NCBI GenBank assembly: GCA_020626545.1
Contig: JAHKZS010000121.1
Span: forward strand, 1 to 19,858
Length of the DNA: 19,858 bases
DNA from: a bacterium
Lineage (GTDB): Bacteria; Bacillota; Clostridia; Oscillospirales; Acutalibacteraceae
Reading direction: 5' to 3'
The stretch's first letter is position 1. Each line of letters opens with the position of its first letter. Below are positions 8,681 through 15,004 of the stretch, in pieces. The notes beneath the pieces were generated by a model. The model made no database searches and was not told the origin of the DNA. It saw nothing but the letters and a program-made list of their open reading frames with translations. The translations under genes were made by a program, and so were the position numbers.

Positions 8681-9335
8681 GTTTATCGTTATCGAGGGCT
8701 TGGACGGCTCGGGTAAAGCTACCCAAACCGAAATTTTAAAAAAGTCCTTCGAATCCGAGGGCAAAAAGGTAAAAAAGCTTACCTTTCCCGATTACGATAA
8801 CTTAAGCTCCGCGCTCGTTAAAATGTACTTAGGCGGCGAGTTCGGGGATAATCCTGACGACGTTAACGCTTACGCCGCGGCGGCTTTTTATACCGTCGAT
8901 CGTATCGCGAGTTACCTTAAATTTTGGAAAGAGGATTACGAGAACGGCTCCTATATTTTAGCCGACCGTTACGCTACCTCTAATATTATCTACCAGATGT
9001 CTAAGCTTCCTGAGAGTGAGTGGGACGACTATATCGCTTTTCAGGAGGATTTTGAGTACAATAAAATTAAAGTCCCTAAACCTGATTTAGTGGTTTATCT
9101 GGACGTTGAACCCGACGTATCCCAAAAGCTTATGTCTAAAAGATACGCGGGCGATGAGAATAAAAAAGATTTACACGAAAAAAACGTTAACTTTCTGCTC
9201 GAATGCAGAAAATCAGCTCTCTACGCCGCCGATAAACTCGGCTGGGTTAAGGTAAGCTGTACCGAAAACAGAGAGATGAAAACTATAGAAGAAATCGCTG
9301 ATGAAATTAAGGCAGTGATTATTAATAGGATGTAG
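8670..9335 (+). CDS. tmk: Thymidylate (dTMP) kinase
   Basis: Phosphorylates dTMP to dTDP with ATP, the step after ThyX. Length is 221 residues, normal for the family. The P-loop EGLDGSGKATQ (9-19) carries Ala at residue 17, where Walker A usually has Ser or Thr; Thr18 follows. The DR(Y/H/X) motif is DRY at 99-101 (ILADRYATSNIIYQ). A LID-like basic segment SKRYAGDENKKDLHEKN lies near 156-172. A GGGAG site 4-8 nt before the ATG lies within the end of thyX, and the 11-nt overlap suggests coupled translation. The fold and context fit dTMP kinase well. Because of the P-loop variant, a deoxynucleoside monophosphate kinase of slightly different specificity is the main alternative. Confidence 0.92.
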   Translation: MAGKFIVIEGLDGSGKATQTEILKKSFESEGKKVKKLTFPDYDNLSSALVKMYLGGEFGDNPDDVNAYAAAAFYTVDRIASYLKFWKEDYENGSYILADRYATSNIIYQMSKLPESEWDDYIAFQEDFEYNKIKVPKPDLVVYLDVEPDVSQKLMSKRYAGDENKKDLHEKNVNFLLECRKSALYAADKLGWVKVSCTENREMKTIEEIADEIKAVIINRM

Positions 9336-9354
9336 GATTTGGTTTACGGAGTGT

Positions 9355-9403
9355 GTAGTTATCAACTAACCACTACCCGCTAATCACTATCCACTATACT
9401 ACT
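9355..9403. repeat. Heptanucleotide tandem repeat array 2 (after tmk)
   Basis: About seven 7-bp units. Five consecutive units end in CTA (TCAACTA, ACCACTA, CCCGCTA, ATCACTA, TCCACTA; 9362-9396). A preceding GTAGTTA and a trailing TACTACT give the consensus NNCACTA. It fills most of the 98-nt gap between tmk and the DUF2156 gene. No terminator or convincing promoter is seen in this gap. Confidence 0.75.
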
Positions 9404-9433
9404 AAACCGACGATTGAACTGGAGAAATTAATA

Positions 9434-10336
9434 ATGCTGGATTTTAAAACACCCGTATTAGATGATTTGGCGTATATTCGCAAAATATGCGAAAATTACG
9501 GAACTATGGGCTGTGACTTTAATACCGCTAATATCTATATATGGAGAAATAAATATAATATTAAAATTTGTATATTCGACGGATTCCTTGTGCTCGCGTA
9601 TTTCCGTGACGGTAAGCCGTGGGGATATTGTTTCCCGATAGGCGAGGGAGATCCTACGGCTGTAGTTGCCGAGATTTTTAAGGACGCTAAACACCGCCAG
9701 ATCGAAGCTAACTTCGTTATGCTCACTTCCGCCCAAAAGCAGAAGTTAGTTGAGATAACAGGTTATAAATTTTCTTTTAAAGAATTATTAGGCGACGAGG
9801 ATTATATCTACCGAAACTACGACCTCTCGATTTTACCCGGCAAACGCTTCCACGCTAAGCGAAACCATATTTCTAAATTCAACAGAACTTATCCTAAGTG
9901 GAGTTTTGTATGTATCAAAAAAGAGAATAAGCGAGACGCGTTAAAAGTCGCTGAAAAATGGTGTAAAAGCCGTGACATTAACCCCCATACCAACGAGGAG
10001 TATAAGGCGATCGAGGAAACTTTCGAGAACTACGAACAGCTTAAAATGCACGGCGGTATCCTTTATGTTGAGGATGAGCCTGTTGCTATGACTATGGGCT
10101 GTGAGATTAACAAAAAGACCTTTGATGTTATTTTTGAAAAAGCGCTCGTCGAGTACGACGGCGTATACGCTAAGGTTAATAACGAGTTCGTAAAAACCTT
10201 AGTCGGGTTCGAGTTTATTAACAGGGAAGAAGATATGGGTATCGAATCTCTGCGCCAGGCGAAGCTTTCGTATCACCCTGTCGTAATCCTTAAACGCTAT
10301 TCGGGAGTTAAAAATGATAAAGCTGAGAATATCTGA
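9434..10336 (+). CDS. DUF2156 domain protein (phosphatidylglycerol lysyltransferase C-terminal-like)
   Basis: A 300-residue protein without signal peptide or membrane helices. The pattern of an N-terminal FNTANIYIWRNKY (about 29-41), a central KRFHAKRNHISKFNRTYP (about 137-154) and a C-terminal substrate region ending MGIESLRQAKLSYHPV is characteristic of DUF2156. That is the double-GNAT fold seen in the C-terminal half of MprF-like aminoacyl-phosphatidylglycerol synthases. The membrane flippase part of MprF is absent. Stand-alone DUF2156 proteins are widespread in clostridia and their acceptor is unknown, so transfer of an aminoacyl or acyl group to a lipid or peptide acceptor is only an inference. 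GGAG lies 9 nt before the ATG. The end overlaps the next gene, a GNAT, by 23 nt, which suggests the two act together. Confidence 0.8.
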   Translation: MLDFKTPVLDDLAYIRKICENYGTMGCDFNTANIYIWRNKYNIKICIFDGFLVLAYFRDGKPWGYCFPIGEGDPTAVVAEIFKDAKHRQIEANFVMLTSAQKQKLVEITGYKFSFKELLGDEDYIYRNYDLSILPGKRFHAKRNHISKFNRTYPKWSFVCIKKENKRDALKVAEKWCKSRDINPHTNEEYKAIEETFENYEQLKMHGGILYVEDEPVAMTMGCEINKKTFDVIFEKALVEYDGVYAKVNNEFVKTLVGFEFINREEDMGIESLRQAKLSYHPVVILKRYSGVKNDKAENI

Positions 10337-11132
10337 GGAAAAGGATATTAATTCTTTAAAAGAATTATTTAAAAATGTCTTTGACGAAAACGATGAAGCG
10401 TTAGAATTATTCTTTAAAAGAATATTTAAACCCGAAATATGCTACGTCTGCTATGAGAGCGACGAGCTTATTTCTATGGTTTACATTATCCCGACTACCC
10501 TAAACGGTCGAAAAGCGGGCTATCTTTACGCCGCCGCTACTAAGGACGAGTTTCGGGGCGCCGGTATTATGAAAGGTCTTATCCATTACGCTCTTTCTAT
10601 TACCGCCCAAGAGGTTTGTATAACGCTTCCCGCGAGTGATTCTCTGTATGATTACTACGGCGGACTTGGGTTTAAACCACTTACTTCAAATACAGCGGAG
10701 TTTACTCGGGTTGAGCTAAAGAGTTTGGAAAAGCCTTTCGAGGAAACGGAGCTTGTAGTCGGCGGATACTGCGGTATTCGCAACAGGGTGCTTAAAGATA
10801 ATTTTCTTTTTTGGAATAATAATTTTATTAACTATGCCTTTGAATATAACGAGCTCTACGGGGCTAAAATTATAAAGAATAATTACGGCTACGCCGTAGC
10901 GTATGACGAGGGAGAACGCTGTTATGTTTCGGAGTTTATCTGCGACGATAGAAACGCTCCGTATATGATACACGCCCTTTTAAATGTATTTTCTAACGAT
11001 AAATTTGTGTTCCATCTGTCACCAAATCAAAAGTTTTTCGGCGATAAAAGCGAGCCTGAACGTTTCGCTATGATGAAATCTATAACGGGCTATAAGCCTG
11101 AGAATGTGTATGTAGGACTTAGTTTGGAATGA
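10314..11132 (+). CDS. GNAT family N-acetyltransferase
   Basis: A 272-residue cytoplasmic protein. The N-terminal half is a GNAT domain. It opens with the usual IRISEEKDINSLKELFKNVF strand-helix (residues 2-23), and the acetyl-CoA pyrophosphate loop is FRGAGIMKGL (80-89) after strand AGYLYAAAT. LPASDSLYDYYGGLGF is the motif-B tyrosine region ending in the common YxxxGF. The C-terminal half of about 130 residues has no motif I recognise and may be a second acyltransferase-like subdomain. GGGAG lies 6 nt before the ATG, within the end of the DUF2156 gene (23-nt overlap). The acceptor substrate cannot be told from sequence. Confidence 0.85.
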   Translation: MIKLRISEEKDINSLKELFKNVFDENDEALELFFKRIFKPEICYVCYESDELISMVYIIPTTLNGRKAGYLYAAATKDEFRGAGIMKGLIHYALSITAQEVCITLPASDSLYDYYGGLGFKPLTSNTAEFTRVELKSLEKPFEETELVVGGYCGIRNRVLKDNFLFWNNNFINYAFEYNELYGAKIIKNNYGYAVAYDEGERCYVSEFICDDRNAPYMIHALLNVFSNDKFVFHLSPNQKFFGDKSEPERFAMMKSITGYKPENVYVGLSLE

Positions 11133-11202
11133 ACAGTGGAAAGTCGTAAGTGGTAAGACGATATTCTACACCCTAAATCCTATATCCTATATCCTAAATT
11201 GG
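11133..11202. repeat. Heptanucleotide tandem repeat array 3 (after the GNAT gene)
   Basis: Ten 7-bp units in register, beginning on the first base after the GNAT stop and running into the Shine-Dalgarno GGAGG of the next gene. The first four are of an AAGTGG type (ACAGTGG, AAAGTCG, TAAGTGG, TAAGACG). The later ones are of an ATATCCT type (ACACCCT, AAATCCT, and ATATCCT twice). The array occupies practically the whole 78-nt gap; I see no separate promoter or terminator in it. Confidence 0.75.
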
Positions 11203-11210
11203 AGGTAAAT

Positions 11211-11750
11211 ATGATATATTTAATGCTTGCTGACGGATTTGAAATCACCGAAGCTTTAACTACCGTAGACGTTTTACGCCGGGCAAAACTCGATTTGCTC
11301 ACCGTAGGCGTTACTGGCAAAACAGTTACCGCTTCCTGTAAAATAAAAGTCGAGGCGGATATCTTACCCGACGAGGTAGAGCTCGACCGTCTTGACGCCG
11401 TAATCCTCCCAGGAGGGCTTGACGGTACAAGGAACCTCGGCTCGTCCGAGTTCGTTGACGGAGTTTTAGACTTCGCTGTCGAGAACGATAAGTACGTCTG
11501 CGCTATCTGCGCCGCGCCGTCTATCCTCGCTAAAAAAGGACTGCTCGACGGCAAGAACGCTACTTGCTTCCCCGGCTGCGAAGTGAACGCCGATAAGGTC
11601 AACTTTACGGGAGAACCCGCCGTTCGTGACGGAAAATATATCACGGGCAAGGGCGCGGGCTGTACAATTCCGTTCGGACTTTTAATCGCCGAGAGCTTAG
11701 CTTCCGCCGAGGTCGCTAAACACGTGAGCGAGACTATGCAATGCCCGTAA
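11211..11750 (+). CDS. DJ-1/PfpI family protein (YajL/ThiJ-like)
   Basis: A 179-residue member of the DJ-1/PfpI superfamily. The nucleophile-elbow cysteine is C100 in AICAAPSIL, and the conserved acidic partner is E14 in ADGFEITE, aligning with Glu18 of human DJ-1. VILPGG at 64-69 and GAGCTIPFGL at 148-157 are further family blocks. Members act as redox-sensing chaperones or glyoxalase-like enzymes; which applies here cannot be decided. The ATG at 11211 is chosen because TTGGAGGTAAAT lies immediately before it. An upstream in-frame TTG at 11199 would include the Shine-Dalgarno itself. The end overlaps the folate gene by 10 nt, so this is the first gene of a tight four-gene run to the U32 gene. 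Confidence 0.93.
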   Translation: MIYLMLADGFEITEALTTVDVLRRAKLDLLTVGVTGKTVTASCKIKVEADILPDEVELDRLDAVILPGGLDGTRNLGSSEFVDGVLDFAVENDKYVCAICAAPSILAKKGLLDGKNATCFPGCEVNADKVNFTGEPAVRDGKYITGKGAGCTIPFGLLIAESLASAEVAKHVSETMQCP

Positions 11751-12319
11751 AAAATCTTAAACAGAAGAAAACCGAGCTGCGCTCGAAATATAAAAAGCTT
11801 CGGAAAAATCTTTCCGCGGATTTAAAAAAAGAACTCGACAGAAAGATTTTCGAAAGGCTTACCGCTTTACCCGAATATAAAAGCGCGGATTCGATATTCG
11901 CCTTTATCTCTAAGGATATTGAGGTCGATACCGAGGCTGTTATAAACGACGCGTTAAATAGCGGAAAAAAAGTTGCCGTGCCTCTGTGCGATGTTGACAC
12001 TACAACTATAGAGTTTTACTATATAAACTCGTACGAGGACTTAAAGGACGGCTTTTACGGACTTTTGGAACCCGATATTGAAGTTTGCGAAAAAGCCGAA
12101 AGCTCCGATTTAATGATAGTCCCGGGGCTTGTGTTCGACCAAAACGGCTACCGCTTAGGCTTCGGTAAAGGGTACTACGACCGCTATATTTCGGACTATA
12201 AAGGGCTGACAGTAGGGGTATGTTATTCTAGATGTATCGAAAACGAACTTCCGCTCGGCTATTATGATAAACCGATTAATCTCGTTGTTACAGATAAATT
12301 TACTATAGACACAAGGTAG
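11741..12319 (+). CDS. 5-formyltetrahydrofolate cyclo-ligase
   Basis: Converts 5-formyl-tetrahydrofolate to 5,10-methenyl-tetrahydrofolate with ATP, returning stored folate to one-carbon metabolism (MTHFS/YgfA/YqgN family). The 192 residues match the family. The N-terminal basic helix KQKKTELRSKYKKLRKNL (7-24) is typical. The signature VPGLVFDQNGYRLGFGKGYYDRY (127-149) contains the ATP- and folate-binding residues. The start ATG at 11741 overlaps the DJ-1 gene by 10 nt with only a weak GAGCGAGA upstream, so translation is probably coupled. It sits 8 nt before mltG. It recycles the folate pool from which ThyX draws methylene-tetrahydrofolate, but the shared unit is probably general housekeeping. 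Confidence 0.95.
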   Translation: MPVKNLKQKKTELRSKYKKLRKNLSADLKKELDRKIFERLTALPEYKSADSIFAFISKDIEVDTEAVINDALNSGKKVAVPLCDVDTTTIEFYYINSYEDLKDGFYGLLEPDIEVCEKAESSDLMIVPGLVFDQNGYRLGFGKGYYDRYISDYKGLTVGVCYSRCIENELPLGYYDKPINLVVTDKFTIDTR

Positions 12320-12327
12320 GATAGATT

Positions 12328-13680
12328 ATGGCTAACGATAATAATTCTTTCGACCAAAACGAAATAAATGAGTTGCGAAGAAAAAAGGTTCAAAGCTTTC
12401 ATATGAATATCAACGACGACGACCTCGCTGTAGGCGAGGATTATCGTGATATGGATAATTACGATGATGAAAGTCATAAATCTATAAACTCTTTTTCGGA
12501 TAACGATTTAAAAGAGCAGATGAAACGTAACTCCAAAAATATCCGCAAGCGTGAAAAACGTGAGGAAAAACGCCAGATGAAGTACGCCGACCATACCAAC
12601 ACCCGCCGCTTCAGGATAATTTGGTGGAGTTCCGTAGCGCTTGTGGCTATAATGCTGTCTATGTTTTTACTGGTAGGCGTTAACGATATGCTCGCTGTAA
12701 ACCGAGCCGAAGAAAATAAAGTTACAGTCGATATTCCCGAAAACCCTAAACTCGACGATGTGGCTAAGGCTCTCTGGAGCAAGGGCGTTATTAAGGAAGA
12801 ACTTTTCTTTAAAATGTACGCTACGGTTACTAAGAACGCCGACGATTTTACCCAGGGTACGTTTAATATGAAAACTAATATGGACTACGAGGCTATCGTA
12901 AATTATTTGCAGTCTATGTCCAACCGTACCGATACAATTAAGCTCACCGTAACCGAGGGTATGAGCGTTAGAGAAATTGCCGATAAACTCTACAAAAAGG
13001 ATGTTATCGCCGATAAAAACGAGTTCTTAAAGCTTTGTAACTCAAATTATTTCGACGAGGACTACGATTTCTTACAAAGTATCAAAAACGCTAAAAAGCG
13101 TTACTATAAACTCGAGGGTTATTTATTCCCCGATACATACGAGTGTTATCACAACGAAGACCCCAAGCTTACTATTACTCGTATGCTCAACGACTACGAG
13201 GAGAGGATTTATAATAACCAGAATGTCGATGGATATAAGAAAGCTGTAAACGTTAAAAAGCTCTCGAAAGAGAGTAAGTATACTCTCCAACAGATTCTGA
13301 CTATGGCTTCAATTATCCAGGCTGAAGCCGCTAACGAGGACGATATGTATAAAATCAGCTCGATTCTCCATAACCGTCTAAATGCCGATATAAACCAGGG
13401 CGTAGGTAAACTTAGTCTCGATTCTACCAGGTACTATCCTTTCCGCAGTAAGAAGAAAATTCCCGTGGATAAGAAAAAGACTTTTAAGAGTAAGTATAAT
13501 ACGTATAAAATAATCGGACTGCCGCCCGGACCTATCTGTAACCCGGGAATGAAAGCTATTATGGCGGCAATTTATCCCGATGATACCGACTATCTATACT
13601 TCTGTCACGCTAAGGACGGAACTCCGTATTACGCTACTAACCTCTACGATCAGAACGCTAACCTCGCCAGAGTAGGTTAA
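12328..13680 (+). CDS. mltG: Endolytic transglycosylase MltG (YceG-like)
   Basis: Membrane-bound lytic transglycosylase that cleaves nascent glycan strands and sets their length during elongation. Length is 450 residues. The N-terminal cytoplasmic part of about 95 residues is highly charged and likely disordered, with a coiled-coil-like KR/E-rich stretch at 66-90, as in many Gram-positive MltGs. One transmembrane helix spans about 97-117 and the rest is external. A LysM-like subdomain (about 130-215) precedes the YceG domain with LEGYLFPDTY (262-271), ASIIQAEAAN (327-336) and YKIIGLPPGPICNPG (393-407). E333 is the probable catalytic glutamate. The preceding position often holds Glu in other species but is Gln here. 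It starts 8 nt after the folate gene and is followed by a U32 gene, as in the Bacillus yrrL region. Confidence 0.95.
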   Translation: MANDNNSFDQNEINELRRKKVQSFHMNINDDDLAVGEDYRDMDNYDDESHKSINSFSDNDLKEQMKRNSKNIRKREKREEKRQMKYADHTNTRRFRIIWWSSVALVAIMLSMFLLVGVNDMLAVNRAEENKVTVDIPENPKLDDVAKALWSKGVIKEELFFKMYATVTKNADDFTQGTFNMKTNMDYEAIVNYLQSMSNRTDTIKLTVTEGMSVREIADKLYKKDVIADKNEFLKLCNSNYFDEDYDFLQSIKNAKKRYYKLEGYLFPDTYECYHNEDPKLTITRMLNDYEERIYNNQNVDGYKKAVNVKKLSKESKYTLQQILTMASIIQAEAANEDDMYKISSILHNRLNADINQGVGKLSLDSTRYYPFRSKKKIPVDKKKTFKSKYNTYKIIGLPPGPICNPGMKAIMAAIYPDDTDYLYFCHAKDGTPYYATNLYDQNANLARVG

Positions 13681-13700
13681 TATATATTTGAAGGGATTAT

Positions 13701-14915
13701 ATGATAAAACCTGAATTGTTGTCGCCTTCGGGTGACTTTGAGTGCTTAAACTCAGCTGTAAAATTCGGCGCGGACGCTGTTTATTTAGCAGGAAAAGAAT
13801 TCGGAATGAGAACCGCTTCCGCGAATTTCGATAACGACGAGCTGAAAAAAGCGTGTGAGTTCGCTCATAAAAATAATGTAAAAGTACATCTAACGTGTAA
13901 TACACTGCCTCGTGATTACGAGGTGGACCGACTTCCCGCATTCCTCGAATTTGCCGAGGACGCGGGAGTTGACGCGTTTATAATAGCCGACGTCGGAGTT
14001 ATGGAACTCGCTAAAAAATACGCTCCGAATGTCGATTTGCACGTCTCGACCCAGGCGGGTGTTACTAATCACCTGACCGCTAACGCGCTTTATAATATGG
14101 GCGCTGCGAGGGTAGTTCTCGCGAGGGAGCTGAGCTTGAACGAGATAGCTTCCTTACGAGCCAAAACTCCTAAGGAGCTCGAAATCGAGACATTCGTCCA
14201 CGGCGCTATGTGTGTGTCGTTTTCGGGAAGATGCCTTATCTCGAGCTATATGACAGGGCGTGACGCTAACCGCGGAGACTGCGCCCAGCCGTGCAGGTGG
14301 AAGTACCATCTTTTCGAGGAAAACCGAGAGGGCCAGTTCTTTCCCGTAGAGGAGGACGGTAAGGGAACTTACCTCTACAACTCGCGCGATTTGTGTATGA
14401 TAGAGCATATACCCGAGCTTGTAAAAGCGGGTGTGTCGAGCCTTAAAATCGAGGGCAGGGCTAAGTCGAGTTACTATGTAGCCGTTACGACTAACGCTTA
14501 CCGCCACGCTATCGACGAGTATATGAATAATCCCGACGGCTTTAAGCTTCCCGACTGGATAAAGGAAGAAACCGAAAAAATCAGCCACCGTGAGTATAAT
14601 ACGGGCTTTTTCTTTGGAAGCGAACCCGGTCAGGTTACCGACAACGGCGGATATATCCGTCACTACGACGTCGTGGCTTTTTGTGAGAAAAATAATGGTA
14701 CCGAGTGCGAAATTACCCAGCGAAATAAGTTCTTTGTCGGCGATACGCTCGACGTGCTTTCGCCCGAGGGAGTACCTTTTAATACAAAGTGCCTAAAGCT
14801 TGTTAACGAAAACGGAGAAGAAGTCGAAAGCGCTCCGCACGCTAAGGAACGACTTACTATGACTGCCGATAAACCTATCCCCGCGGGAGCGGTTATTAGA
14901 ATTAAAAGGATGTAG
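13701..14915 (+). CDS. U32 peptidase family protein, probable tRNA hydroxylation protein (TrhP-type)
   Basis: A 404-residue protein with the U32 signature E-x-F-x2-G-A-M-C-x4-G-x-C-x-I-S at residues 163-181. The cysteines C171, C178, C194 and C198 (in GDCAQPCRW) are candidates for the [4Fe-4S] ligands described for this family. The N-terminal PELLSPSGDFECLNSAVKFGADAVYLAG is the typical TIM-barrel opening. Despite the name, characterised members (TrhP in E. coli, YrrN/YrrO in Bacillus) form 5-hydroxyuridine at tRNA position 34 with prephenate as oxygen source; RlhA modifies 23S rRNA. Assignment to tRNA hydroxylation is by family and by the mltG neighbourhood, which in Bacillus holds both yrrN and yrrO. 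Here only one copy is present. It starts 20 nt after mltG with AAGGGA upstream. Confidence 0.88.
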   Translation: MIKPELLSPSGDFECLNSAVKFGADAVYLAGKEFGMRTASANFDNDELKKACEFAHKNNVKVHLTCNTLPRDYEVDRLPAFLEFAEDAGVDAFIIADVGVMELAKKYAPNVDLHVSTQAGVTNHLTANALYNMGAARVVLARELSLNEIASLRAKTPKELEIETFVHGAMCVSFSGRCLISSYMTGRDANRGDCAQPCRWKYHLFEENREGQFFPVEEDGKGTYLYNSRDLCMIEHIPELVKAGVSSLKIEGRAKSSYYVAVTTNAYRHAIDEYMNNPDGFKLPDWIKEETEKISHREYNTGFFFGSEPGQVTDNGGYIRHYDVVAFCEKNNGTECEITQRNKFFVGDTLDVLSPEGVPFNTKCLKLVNENGEEVESAPHAKERLTMTADKPIPAGAVIRIKRM

Positions 14916-14971
14916 GTTTACAGGTAATAGGTTATATGTGACAGCTTATAGGTTACAGGTAACAGTTAATA
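14916..14971. repeat. Heptanucleotide tandem repeat array 4 (between the U32 gene and alaS)
   Basis: Eight 7-bp units in perfect register, beginning on the first base after the U32 stop. The consensus is GGTTACA or GGTTATA; examples are GGTAATA, GGTTATA, GCTTATA, GGTTACA and GGTAACA. It covers 56 of the 89 nt before alaS. I see no T-box leader, terminator or clear promoter here. Confidence 0.8.
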
Positions 14972-15004
14972 GAAACGAAAAAACTTTACGAGGAGATATA
15001 AAAA

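Noticed and set aside
11199..11210. TTG start four codons upstream for the DJ-1 gene
   Set aside because: This would translate the Shine-Dalgarno GGAGG itself; the ATG at 11211 is ideally spaced.
14916..15004. T-box riboswitch before alaS
   Set aside because: The gap is only 89 nt, mostly heptad repeat, with no T-box core sequence, specifier stem or terminator.
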